From the NCBI GenBank assembly GCA_009923345.1, contig RFTR01000009.1, forward strand, positions 1 through 23,095: a DNA stretch of 23,095 nucleotides, read 5' to 3'. The notes under the pieces were generated by a model. The model did no database searches and was not told where the DNA came from. It saw only the letters and a list, made by a program, of their open reading frames with translations. The DNA comes from Betaproteobacteria bacterium. GTDB taxonomy: Bacteria; Pseudomonadota; Gammaproteobacteria; Burkholderiales; Burkholderiaceae_C. Positions 1 to 7,910 of this stretch are shown here, in pieces (position 1 is the first letter of the stretch; each line of letters opens with the position of its first letter). The position numbers and the translations under genes are program-made.

Positions 1-11
1 CTACGCCTGAA

Positions 12-154
12 TCTCCTCCTTTACTTCGCTACAACAGATACCCAACCCCATCCCTTGTCGCATTAAGGGGTGTTTGCTCGCCGTTGGCTTTGCAAACTTT
101 CGCCCAAAGGCTCATACGGCTTGGGTGCCTTGTGTAGCGAAGTAAAGGAGGAGA
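12..154. repeat. 22-bp perfect inverted repeat
   Basis: Positions 12-33 are the exact reverse complement of 133-154 (22 of 22 bases, checked by eye), separated by 99 bases. The bases just outside the left arm (1-11) also loosely resemble the reverse complement of those following the right arm, if two bases are missing. This suggests a second, inverted, partly decayed copy of the same element, cut off by the window edge. No transposase gene is visible. The function is unknown. Confidence 0.8.
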
Positions 155-214
155 GAGGCGCTTAGCGCCTCTCGGGGGACATGAGCGTAACAAGGCACCT
201 AAGTCGTATGGGCC
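109..214. repeat. Long imperfect hairpin element (nested palindromes)
   Basis: Positions 109-133 pair with 190-214: a 25-bp stem in which the few non-Watson-Crick positions are G-T. Inside it, 153-161 pairs with 165-173 (9 bp, GC-rich, 3-base loop). The right arm of the 22-bp inverted repeat (133-154) lies between the two stems, so two alternative folds are possible. It lies downstream of the 3' end of the minus-strand thiolase gene. There is no T-run, so it is not a standard intrinsic terminator. It could be a dispersed palindromic repeat or a transcript 3'-end structure. Positions 1-271 hold no convincing gene. Confidence 0.7.
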
Positions 215-271
215 GTGCAACGCTAAACAACTCCTACTATGACAACGAAATAAACCGAAGGATAAAAAGAC

Positions 272-1453
272 TTAAAGACGCTCAAAAACAGCAGCAATCC
301 CTTGACCACCGCCAATACACATAGTCACCAAAGCATATTTCCCTTGGATACGTTGAAGCTCATGCAAAGCCTTCACAGTAATCAATGCACCCGTAGCACC
401 AATAGGATGCCCAAGAGAAATACCAGAACCATTGGGATTGACCTTGGCTGGATCAAGACCAAGCTCTTTAGTCACTGCACAGGCTTGCGCGGCAAACGCT
501 TCGTTGGCTTCGATCACGTCCATATCGTTGGTGGTCAAACCTGCTTTCTGTAACGCCAAGCGTGATGCAGAGACTGGGCCCATACCCATAATTTTTGGAT
601 CAAGCCCAGTGTGAGCATATGCAACCAGACGCGCCAAAGGTTTTGCGCCGCGTGCCTGAGCCGTTTTAGCTTCCATCAAAACGACTGCGGCTGCTGCATC
701 GTTGATACCTGATGCATTGCCGGCCGTGACAGTGCCGTTTTCTTTGATGAAGACTGGCTTTAATTTCGCCATGTCTTCTAGCTTGCAATCTGCTCGGAAG
801 TGTTCGTCTAGTGTGTAAGCCACTTCACCCTTTTTGCTTTTCAGCATGACTGGAATGATCTGGTCTTTAAAGTAACCTGCTTCTGTTGCACGCTGAGCAC
901 GGTTATGACTTTGTACTGCCAAGGCATCTTGCATTTCACGGGTGATGCCGTATTTGGCGGCAACGTTTTCAGCGGTCACGCCCATATGGATGGTGTGGAA
1001 TGGGTCATGTAATGCGCCGACTACCATGTCGACCATCTTGCTGTCGCCCATGCGTGCGCCCCAGCGTGCACTTAATGATGCATAGGGGCCGCGACTCATG
1101 TTTTCTGCGCCGCCACCAATGGCGATGTCGCAATCTCCAAGCATGATGGCTTGACTGGCAGACACAATCGCTTGCAAGCCAGATCCGCAAAGACGGTTGA
1201 CGTTGAATGCGGGCGCGCCTTCCACGCAACCACCGTTAATCGCTGCGACGCGCGACAGGTACATATCTTTGGGTTCGGTGTTCACGACGTGACCAAAGAC
1301 TACGTGGCCTACATCTTTTCCTTCGACGCCTGCGCGGTAAAGCGATTCACGTACAACGTGGGCTGCAAGCTCTGTTGGTGGCGTATCTTTCAAACTACCA
1401 CCATAGGTACCAATGGCGGTACGCACACCGCTGACAACGACTACTTCACGCAT
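272..1453 (-). CDS. bktB: Beta-ketothiolase / acetyl-CoA C-acyltransferase (BktB-like)
   Basis: Thiolase-superfamily enzyme of 393 residues. It condenses two acyl-CoAs to 3-ketoacyl-CoA, or cleaves it in reverse, in the cytosol. In relatives such as Cupriavidus necator BktB it accepts C4-C5 or longer substrates and can feed polyhydroxyalkanoate synthesis. Visible motifs are the nucleophile Cys89 in NRLCGSGLQ, His349 in GHPIGATGA and Cys379 in CIGGGQG. The N-terminus MREVVVVSGVRTAIGT matches the family closely. The ATG at 1453 is preceded by GGAG at good spacing; an upstream in-frame TTG (1465) would overlap that ribosome-binding site. The gene lies 72 bases downstream of rluA on the same strand, so it may be in that transcript or have its own promoter. 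No phaC or phaB is in view, so a role in PHA rather than in beta-oxidation or ketogenesis is open. Confidence 0.9.
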   Translation of the reverse strand: MREVVVVSGVRTAIGTYGGSLKDTPPTELAAHVVRESLYRAGVEGKDVGHVVFGHVVNTEPKDMYLSRVAAINGGCVEGAPAFNVNRLCGSGLQAIVSASQAIMLGDCDIAIGGGAENMSRGPYASLSARWGARMGDSKMVDMVVGALHDPFHTIHMGVTAENVAAKYGITREMQDALAVQSHNRAQRATEAGYFKDQIIPVMLKSKKGEVAYTLDEHFRADCKLEDMAKLKPVFIKENGTVTAGNASGINDAAAAVVLMEAKTAQARGAKPLARLVAYAHTGLDPKIMGMGPVSASRLALQKAGLTTNDMDVIEANEAFAAQACAVTKELGLDPAKVNPNGSGISLGHPIGATGALITVKALHELQRIQGKYALVTMCIGGGQGIAAVFERL

Positions 1454-1525
1454 ATGTATCTCCAAATTTGAATCATGAACAAATAAACCTGCGTAGTGTG
1501 CAACCGCATCTATTCGTGAGCCTTA

Positions 1526-2188
1526 CTAAAAGACATTGAGATAGGGCGGGGATGCAGACCAAGTTTGCGTTACATCAAAAGATAACGGTTCTGTGGTGAA
1601 GGGGTGGGCCAAGCGGATACTTTTGGCGTGCAACATGAGCCTTGGCGTCAAGGCGCGAACCTCATGGGGGGCGTACAAAGAATCTCCCAACATAGGATGG
1701 CCAATGCTTTGCATATGCACGCGAAGTTGGTGCGTACGGCCGGTAACGGGTTCGAGTTCTATCAAACTGGCGGAGTCGCTCGACTCCAGCATTCGCCAGC
1801 GACTTTGGCTGGGTTTGCCATCTGGATGGATGATGTGCAATGGCCGATTGGGCCAATCCAGCAATATCGCACCTTCAATCCAGGCCCATCCATCAGCGTC
1901 TTTCTCAGTGGGTTCAGGCTTGCCGACCACTACCGCCATGTAGCGCTTATGTATCTGTCTTGTTTCAAAAGCCTTGCTTATTCGGCGTTGCGCTTCAATA
2001 CCACGCGCCATGATGAGTAAGCCGGAAGTATCTTGGTCAAGCCTATGCACCACCAACGCGTCTGGGTAGATTGCTTGAACGCGCTTGGACAAACAATCTT
2101 GCTTGTCAGGGCCCCTGCCAGGAACAGACAACAAACCACTGGGTTTGTTGAGAACGAGCATGTGCTCGTCGAAATACACAGGGGTCAT
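1526..2188 (-). CDS. rluA: RluA-family rRNA/tRNA pseudouridine synthase
   Basis: Pseudouridine synthase of 220 residues, about the length of E. coli RluA (219), which isomerises U746 of 23S rRNA and U32 of several tRNAs. The signature HRLDQDTSGLL gives catalytic Asp51. Other RluA hallmarks are NKPSGLLSVPGR (residues 14-25), DWPNRP and GRTHQLRVHM. There is no N-terminal S4 domain, unlike RluC and RluD, which supports the small RluA type. The start is ATG at 2188, only 13 bases after the stop of the small gene 2202-2342, so the two are likely co-transcribed. Assignment to the family is secure; the exact target uridines are inferred from resemblance to E. coli RluA. Confidence 0.88.
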   Translation of the reverse strand: MTPVYFDEHMLVLNKPSGLLSVPGRGPDKQDCLSKRVQAIYPDALVVHRLDQDTSGLLIMARGIEAQRRISKAFETRQIHKRYMAVVVGKPEPTEKDADGWAWIEGAILLDWPNRPLHIIHPDGKPSQSRWRMLESSDSASLIELEPVTGRTHQLRVHMQSIGHPMLGDSLYAPHEVRALTPRLMLHAKSIRLAHPFTTEPLSFDVTQTWSASPPYLNVF

Positions 2189-2201
2189 GCGTCAGAGAAA
2201 C

Positions 2202-2342
2202 TTATTTGTTTTTGATTTTTCCGCGTGGTGCGACATAAGTCGTTGGCGGGTTTGGTCTGTCAGAGGTTGAGGTTTTGGGAGGTGACGTGTCCTTTTTAGG
2301 CTTCTTGGTCATCTTGTTGCTATGTTGTTCGCCTTTGGCCAT
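2202..2342 (-). CDS. Small basic lysine/proline-rich protein (46 aa), function unknown
   Basis: A short gene between glnS and rluA, same strand. It starts ATGGCCAAAGGC (MAKGEQ...), preceded by GAAGGTG at ribosome-binding distance, and ends GKIKNK-stop. The product is 46 residues, highly charged, with lysine-rich stretches (KKPKK), a proline/serine/threonine middle and a C-terminal PRGKIKNK. There is no signal peptide or membrane segment. From memory, similar short MAKG...KKPKKD proteins occur in Comamonadaceae, but I cannot confirm this here. The gene follows glnS by 60 bases and precedes rluA by 13, so it probably belongs to the glnS-rluA transcript. The composition and neighbours would fit a ribosome- or RNA-associated role, but that is only a guess. 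Confidence 0.7.
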   Translation of the reverse strand: MAKGEQHSNKMTKKPKKDTSPPKTSTSDRPNPPTTYVAPRGKIKNK

Positions 2343-2357
2343 ATCACCTTCTTTGTA

Positions 2358-2397
2358 AATATCTCAAAGCGAGATAGTAGGCATGGTACTAGACCAT
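2358..2397 (-). other. Two short hairpins between glnS and the small gene
   Basis: Positions 2360-2365 pair with 2371-2376 (6 bp, loop of 5), and 2383-2387 pair with 2393-2397 (5 bp, loop of 5). They occupy most of the 60-base gap after glnS and lie just upstream of the ribosome-binding site of the small gene. Neither has a convincing T-run. They may be a weak attenuator, an mRNA-stability element or chance. Confidence 0.3.
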
Positions 2398-2402
2398 TCG
2401 CG

Positions 2403-4241
2403 CTACTTACCCCAAGTGTCTTTAAGGCCTGTAATCCTATTAAAAACCAACTTGCCGGGTGCATGGTCTATACGATCAGCCACAAAGTAACCATGGCGCT
2501 CGAACTGGAAATGCTGTCCTGCTGTGCTGTTAGCCAAAGAAGGTTCCACGTAAGCAGTAATGACCTTCAAGCTTTCTGGGTTCAAGACCGCTAAAAAGTC
2601 TTTGCCACCGGCATCAGGTTGTGGGTCGTTAAACAATCTGTCGTACATACGCACTTCAGCGCCCAAGCCGTCGTTTACGGCAACCCATGTGATAGCTGTA
2701 CTGGCTTTCACCGTCGCACTTCCTGGGGTCCCGCTCTTAGTGTCTGGAATCACAGTCGCTTCAATTTGCGTAATATTTCCCGAGGCGTCTTTTACGCAAC
2801 CAGCGCACTCAATGACATATCCGCCTTTGAGTCGCACTTTATTGCCTGGGAACAGCCTTTTGTAGCCTTTAGGTGGAACTTCTTCAAAGTCTTCGCGTTC
2901 AATCCATACTTCTTTACCGATGGTGAAGTGGCGAACAGGAGTCGCACTGTTATCAGTTTCGTCGTTTTTGTGGGGTAGTGCGGGTTGTTCGCACGGTTCA
3001 ATATGTCCTGGGCCCATCACTTCATCCCAATTGGTGAGAACCAACTTCACTGGGTTGAGGACTGCCATAGCGCGATGCGCTTTGGTTTCGAGGTCTTCTC
3101 GCAAGCAACCTTCGAGAGTGCTGTAGTCAATCCAGCTGTCGCTTTTAGTCACGCCAATACGCTCTGCAAACAACTGCAAACTCTCTGGGGTATAGCCACG
3201 ACGACGCAAACCCACAATGGTGGGCATACGTGGATCGTCCCAGCCGCTGACCTTTTTCTCGTTAACCAATTGCGCTAATTTGCGTTTGCTGGTGATGACA
3301 TAGGTAAGGTTAAGACGCGCAAATTCGTATTGTTTAGGAGCAGGAGCGGCCAATAATCCGTCGACAACACGTCCATCATGCAAAGTGGTTTTTTCACAAA
3401 GCCTTTCCATTAGCCAATCGTAAAAAGGCCTTTGGTCTTCAAACTCCAGTGTGCAAATACTGTGGGTTATTTGCTCCAACGCATCTTCGATCGGATGGGC
3501 GAAGGTATACATCGGATAAATGCACCACGCGTCACCCGTGTTGTGGTGTGTTGCGCGGCGGATGCGGTAAATGGCGGGGTCGCGCATATTGATATTGGGC
3601 GAGGTCATATCAATTTTCGCGCGTAGCACCGCTGCACCATCAGCGAGATTGCCAGCGCGCATGTCACGAAACCGCGCCAAGTTATCCGATGCACTGCGCG
3701 CGCGGAAGGGACTATTCACACCGGGTTTACCAAAGTCGCCACGGTTGATGCGCATCTCTTCTGCGCTTTGTTCATCGACATACGCATGCCCTGCTTCAAT
3801 CAAACGTTCAGCGGCTGCATACATGAAATCAAAGTAATCGCTCGCTTGGTATTGGTGCAATAAGCCGTTAGCTTCCCAAGAAAAACCGAGCCAATGCACG
3901 GCATCCAAAATGGAATTGACGTATTCGGTATCTTCTTTTTCTGGATTGGTGTCGTCAAAGCGCAAATGGCAAACGCCGCCATAGTCACGAGCCAGTCCGA
4001 AATTGATGCAGATACTTTTGGCGTGGCCTACATGCAAATAGCCGTTAGGTTCCGGAGGAAAGCGGGTGCGAATTTTTGCAGGATCTGGGTTGCCCTTTGC
4101 GTGATGTGCTGCATCTCCTGGTGTTCCTGCCCAACGGCGATTGGCATAGGTGCCCTGTGCTATGTCGGCTTCAATGATTTGACGTAAAAAATTACTGGGC
4201 TTGTGATCAGTGTCAGTCGCAGAGTTGGCTGGTGTCGTCAT
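2403..4241 (-). CDS. glnS: Glutaminyl-tRNA synthetase
   Basis: Class I aminoacyl-tRNA synthetase that charges tRNA-Gln with glutamine. It has 612 residues, longer than E. coli GlnRS (554). The HIGH-type motif is FPPEPNGYLHVGHAKS (HVGH at 70-73) and the KMSKS-type motif is VITSKRK (about 315-321). Conserved segments include HSICTLEFEDQRPFYDW. The extra length comes partly from an N-terminal extension before FPPEPNGY that is rich in Gly, Ala, His and Pro, plus smaller insertions. The start is ATG at 4241; an AGGGG directly abuts it, so the ribosome-binding site is not clear. It is transcribed divergently from uppP with 54 bases between the start codons, and heads the glnS-small gene-rluA run. 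Confidence 0.97.
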   Translation of the reverse strand: MTTPANSATDTDHKPSNFLRQIIEADIAQGTYANRRWAGTPGDAAHHAKGNPDPAKIRTRFPPEPNGYLHVGHAKSICINFGLARDYGGVCHLRFDDTNPEKEDTEYVNSILDAVHWLGFSWEANGLLHQYQASDYFDFMYAAAERLIEAGHAYVDEQSAEEMRINRGDFGKPGVNSPFRARSASDNLARFRDMRAGNLADGAAVLRAKIDMTSPNINMRDPAIYRIRRATHHNTGDAWCIYPMYTFAHPIEDALEQITHSICTLEFEDQRPFYDWLMERLCEKTTLHDGRVVDGLLAAPAPKQYEFARLNLTYVITSKRKLAQLVNEKKVSGWDDPRMPTIVGLRRRGYTPESLQLFAERIGVTKSDSWIDYSTLEGCLREDLETKAHRAMAVLNPVKLVLTNWDEVMGPGHIEPCEQPALPHKNDETDNSATPVRHFTIGKEVWIEREDFEEVPPKGYKRLFPGNKVRLKGGYVIECAGCVKDASGNITQIEATVIPDTKSGTPGSATVKASTAITWVAVNDGLGAEVRMYDRLFNDPQPDAGGKDFLAVLNPESLKVITAYVEPSLANSTAGQHFQFERHGYFVADRIDHAPGKLVFNRITGLKDTWGK

Positions 4242-4295
4242 CCCCTGATTTTAGGGGTGTACTACCGCGATAATTTGCGCTTCACAAGGAGTTGT

Positions 4296-5207
4296 ATGGA
4301 TTTTGTTGTTTTGCTCAAAGCAGCGGTCATGGGAATCGTGGAAGGCTTGACCGAGTTTTTGCCTATTTCGAGCACCGGCCACCTGATTTTGGCGGGCGCG
4401 TTGTTGGGACTAGACGATGAAAAAGGTAAGGTTTTTGATATCGCCATTCAAACAGGCGCCATATTCGCTGTGATCTTGGTCTATTGGCAAAAAATCTCAA
4501 GAACTGTCTTGGATTTACCGACTGACATAACTGCAAGACGCTTTGCTGCGAACGTTGTCATCGCTTTTTTGCCCGCAGTGGTGCTTGGATTGCTGTTTGG
4601 TAAGCAAATCAAGATGTATCTGTTTACGCCCGAAGTAGTGGCCAGCACATTCATTGTGGGTGGATTGATTATTTTGTGGGTTGAAAGTAGCTTAAAAATT
4701 AAAACTCCTGCAGAAACTCATCAAGATGTTGAAGTCCATGATGTCAGTCATGAGGTTGGTGTAACTGCATCCTTGTTAGAGCAATCACCATCGCGTATTC
4801 AAAACGTAGATGACATGACACCACTTGATGCGCTGAAAGTCGGGTTGGTGCAATGTCTCGCCATGATTCCAGGAACCAGCCGGAGTGGCGCAACCATCAT
4901 TGGTGGAATGGTTTTAGGCCTTTCACGCAAAGCCGCTACTGATTTTTCTTTTTATTTGGCGATTCCTACGTTGATAGGCGCCGGTGTCTATAGCCTGTAT
5001 AAAGAACGTGCGCTTTTGAGTATGGCGGATGCGCCAACCTTTGCAGTCGGTTTACTCTTTTCCTTCATCAGCGCTTGGATCTGTGTGCGCTGGTTACTGC
5101 GCTACATCGCAAGCAATAGCTTTGTTCCGTTTGCTTGGTACCGTATTGTGTTTGGGATAGCGGTTTGGCTTACCGCCTATACGGGTTGGATTACTTGGAG
5201 TCCTTGA
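4296..5207 (+). CDS. uppP: Undecaprenyl-diphosphate phosphatase (UppP/BacA)
   Basis: Integral membrane enzyme of 303 residues that dephosphorylates undecaprenyl pyrophosphate to recycle the lipid carrier for peptidoglycan and other envelope polymers. Its overproduction gives bacitracin resistance in E. coli. The two family motifs are present: EGLTEFLPISSTGH (16-29) and PGTSRSG (192-198), with several hydrophobic segments around them. The start is the ATG at 4296 behind AAGGAG (4286-4291); the frame is open further upstream, but that part overlaps glnS and lacks family sequence. A hydrophilic, acidic linker at about 131-174 is longer than the corresponding loop of E. coli UppP (273 residues in total). 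The 3' end overlaps the 3' end of mutS by 17 bases, tail to tail, with no terminator visible between them. Confidence 0.95.
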   Translation: MDFVVLLKAAVMGIVEGLTEFLPISSTGHLILAGALLGLDDEKGKVFDIAIQTGAIFAVILVYWQKISRTVLDLPTDITARRFAANVVIAFLPAVVLGLLFGKQIKMYLFTPEVVASTFIVGGLIILWVESSLKIKTPAETHQDVEVHDVSHEVGVTASLLEQSPSRIQNVDDMTPLDALKVGLVQCLAMIPGTSRSGATIIGGMVLGLSRKAATDFSFYLAIPTLIGAGVYSLYKERALLSMADAPTFAVGLLFSFISAWICVRWLLRYIASNSFVPFAWYRIVFGIAVWLTAYTGWITWSP

Positions 5208-7830
5208 GTAACTTTTTAAGTTGGTACAAAGCATCCAAAGCATCTCTAGGGCTCAAGGTGTCTGGGTCTATTTGAGATAGCTTGGCCTCTAGCGGTGAGG
5301 GGCCAGCGTCTATGGGTTCAGGTGGGTGCGCGAACAAATCGACTTGGGCTTTGCCGGAGGCTGCGCCAGATTCCAAGGCAGACAAAGCATGTTTGGCATG
5401 TTGCAAAACACTGTTGGGAACACCCGCCAATCGTGCCACTTGAATTCCATAACTGCGGCTCGCAGGGCCAGCTTGGATTTCATGCAAAAACACAATGCCG
5501 CTGTTGCCACTGCTGGCAGAAGACTCTGCTGCGCTGACATGTACGTTCACAGCATGTCGGTGTTTGACAGGAAATTCGGTCAACTCAAAATAATGGGTGG
5601 CAAATAAAGTGAAGGATTGCGACTTGTCATGCAAGTGAGAAGCAATACCCCCGGCCAAAGCCAAGCCGTCAAATGTTGATGTGCCGCGACCAATTTCATC
5701 CATCAAAACCAAACTGTTGGCGGTAGCGTTATGCAAGATATGCGCAGCTTCCGTCATTTCCAACATGAAGGTCGATTGGGCATTGGCTAAATCGTCTGCC
5801 GCGCCAATGCGGGTGTGAATCGCATCTATGGGCCCTAGCGTGCACGCTGTTGCGGGCACATGGCTTCCCATGCTTGCTAACAACACAATCAATGCGACTT
5901 GGCGCATATAGGTTGATTTACCACCCATATTGGGACCGGTAATCACTTGCATGCGTTGGTTAGGACCCAAGTGCGTGTCGTTGGCAATAAAAGTCTTCGC
6001 CGATCCATCATGACTACGCCCATGCGTGGCAGCAAGCCTGGCTTCCACCACCGGGTGACGTCCTTGCGTGATATCAATACACGGCGAGGTGACGAAAGTA
6101 GGAGCGCACCAATGCAAGGTGATGGAGCGTTCTGCTAAGGCACACAAAGCGTCTAGTATGGCGATAGCGCTACCAAGTTGGGTGAGCGCTGGCACAAATG
6201 TCTGCAATACATCGAGGAGTTGCTCGTATAAAAACTTTTCACGTGCAAGCGCCCGCTCCTGGGCACTCAAGGCCTTGTCTTCAAACGCTTTGAGTTCGGG
6301 GGTGATAAAGCGTTCTGCATTTTTAAGCGTTTGGCGACGTCGATAGTCATCTGGAACTTTGTTCACTTGTCCTTGCGTGACTTCGATGTAGAAGCCATGT
6401 ACTTTGTTGAACTGCACGCGCAAATTGGCAATGCCTGTTCGTTCGCGTTCACGGGTTTCTAGGGCGAGTAAGAAATCATCGCAATTCGTTTGGATAGCGC
6501 GCAATTCATCCAAATCGCTGTCGTACCCGTCTCCAATCACCCCGCCCTCGCGTAGCAATGCAGCAGGCTCTGGAAGCAACGCGCTTGTAATTAAGGCGCC
6601 GCATTCTGGGGTGACGGACATATCTTTCGCCAAGGCCTGGAGTAGTGGGCTCTTAGGGAGAAGAGGTTTAATTTGCAAAGCTTTTTGCAGAGCAACACCC
6701 AAAGCCACCAACTCACGGGGTCGAACTTGCCGCAAGGCAATACGTGCGCTGATGCGCTGCACATCACCAGAGCCTTTAAGAGCGCTGCGCAATACTTTGT
6801 AGGGCTCATGCAATGCGGTGTTTTGCAGCGCAGCAATGGCGTTTAAGCGCATAGTGGCATGGGTGCGGTCGCGTTCAGGCGAGAGCAACCATTGTTTGAG
6901 TTGGCGGCTTCCCATGCCTGTCATGCAGGTGTCGAGCAGTGAGAACAGGGTGGGAGATTCTTCGCCGCGCAATGTCTGGGTGAGCTCTAAATTGCGACGC
7001 GTACTCAAAGGTAAATCTATCAATGCATCGTTGCGCACCACCACCACTTTGTGGATATGCGTCAAGGCACGGCCTTGCGTGTGTTGGGCATAGGCGAGCA
7101 AGGCATTGGCAGCTGCATGTGCTTGCGCTACGTCTTGTGCATTCCAAGCCTGCAAAGACGCCGCGTGCAAATGCGCAAGGAGTTCACGTGCACCCAATGC
7201 AGAATCAAACTGCCAAGCTGGGCGATGTTGAATAGGCAAGCGCATGCCATCAGCCAAAGCTTGAATATTTTTTTCAAAGAGTGGACTAACTTCTGCACTG
7301 AAGATCAATTCGCTCGGAGCTACGCTGGCAACCCACTGCGCTAATGCAGTGCTATCGCATTCGGCCAGATACACCACGCCTTGCGTCACACTCATCCAGG
7401 CCAATCCCATACCAGCGCGCTCGCTTTGGTGCACTGCCAACACAAAGCTTTCCGATTTATCACTCAGCAAAGCGCTGTCTGTCAAAGTGCCGGGGGTGAC
7501 TACGCGCACCACTTTACGTTCAACAGGGCCTTTACTGGTAGCCACGTCGCCTACTTGCTCGCAAATTGCGACCGATTCGCCAAGCTTGAGTAAACGCGCC
7601 AAATAGGTTTCCACCGAATGAAAAGGTACGCCTGCCATCACCACTGGCTGTCCGGCAGACTGTCCGCGTTGCGTGAGCGTGATGTCTAGGAGGCGAACGG
7701 CTTTTTCAGCGTCTTCAAAAAACAACTCATAAAAATCACCCATGCGATAAAACAGCAGCGTGCTGGGGTACTCGGCTTTCAGCCGCAAGTACTGCTGCAT
7801 CATCGGGGTATGGGCTGATAAGTCTGACAT
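5191..7830 (-). CDS. mutS: DNA mismatch repair protein MutS
   Basis: Mismatch-recognition ATPase of 879 residues (E. coli 853). It binds mispairs as a dimer and recruits MutL. The mismatch-binding Phe-X-Glu is seen as F33-Y-E35 in MGDFYELFFEDA. The C-terminal ABC-type ATPase has Walker A GPNMGGKST (632-640), Walker B LVLMDE (D711, E712) and the signature GRGTSTFDG. The N-terminus AHTPMMQQYLRLK matches the family, supporting the ATG at 7830, although no strong ribosome-binding site is seen. suhB lies 80 bases upstream on the same strand; the A/T-rich gap may carry a promoter, but I could not assign boxes. The 3' end overlaps uppP. Confidence 0.98.
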   Translation of the reverse strand: MSDLSAHTPMMQQYLRLKAEYPSTLLFYRMGDFYELFFEDAEKAVRLLDITLTQRGQSAGQPVVMAGVPFHSVETYLARLLKLGESVAICEQVGDVATSKGPVERKVVRVVTPGTLTDSALLSDKSESFVLAVHQSERAGMGLAWMSVTQGVVYLAECDSTALAQWVASVAPSELIFSAEVSPLFEKNIQALADGMRLPIQHRPAWQFDSALGARELLAHLHAASLQAWNAQDVAQAHAAANALLAYAQHTQGRALTHIHKVVVVRNDALIDLPLSTRRNLELTQTLRGEESPTLFSLLDTCMTGMGSRQLKQWLLSPERDRTHATMRLNAIAALQNTALHEPYKVLRSALKGSGDVQRISARIALRQVRPRELVALGVALQKALQIKPLLPKSPLLQALAKDMSVTPECGALITSALLPEPAALLREGGVIGDGYDSDLDELRAIQTNCDDFLLALETRERERTGIANLRVQFNKVHGFYIEVTQGQVNKVPDDYRRRQTLKNAERFITPELKAFEDKALSAQERALAREKFLYEQLLDVLQTFVPALTQLGSAIAILDALCALAERSITLHWCAPTFVTSPCIDITQGRHPVVEARLAATHGRSHDGSAKTFIANDTHLGPNQRMQVITGPNMGGKSTYMRQVALIVLLASMGSHVPATACTLGPIDAIHTRIGAADDLANAQSTFMLEMTEAAHILHNATANSLVLMDEIGRGTSTFDGLALAGGIASHLHDKSQSFTLFATHYFELTEFPVKHRHAVNVHVSAAESSASSGNSGIVFLHEIQAGPASRSYGIQVARLAGVPNSVLQHAKHALSALESGAASGKAQVDLFAHPPEPIDAGPSPLEAKLSQIDPDTLSPRDALDALYQLKKLLKDSK

Positions 7831-7910
7831 GCTGCTTGGCTGGCGTTCCTATATAAATTTTTACCTTTACCGCGGGACACTGAGTTTTTACGGTGTGCTT
7901 AAAATAAAAA

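Noticed and set aside
153..173. 9-bp GC-rich hairpin as an intrinsic terminator for bktB
   Set aside because: On the minus strand it is followed by a mixed C/T stretch rather than a T-run, and it is part of a larger nested palindrome.
29..220. Open frame of 63 codons on the minus strand in the first 220 bases
   Set aside because: It runs through the inverted repeats and hairpins, has no ribosome-binding site and no recognisable protein sequence; it is best explained as a by-product of the repeat.
4242..4257. CCCCT/AGGGG mini-palindrome between glnS and uppP
   Set aside because: Only 5 bp in a 54-base divergent gap; could be an operator, but there is no second line of evidence.
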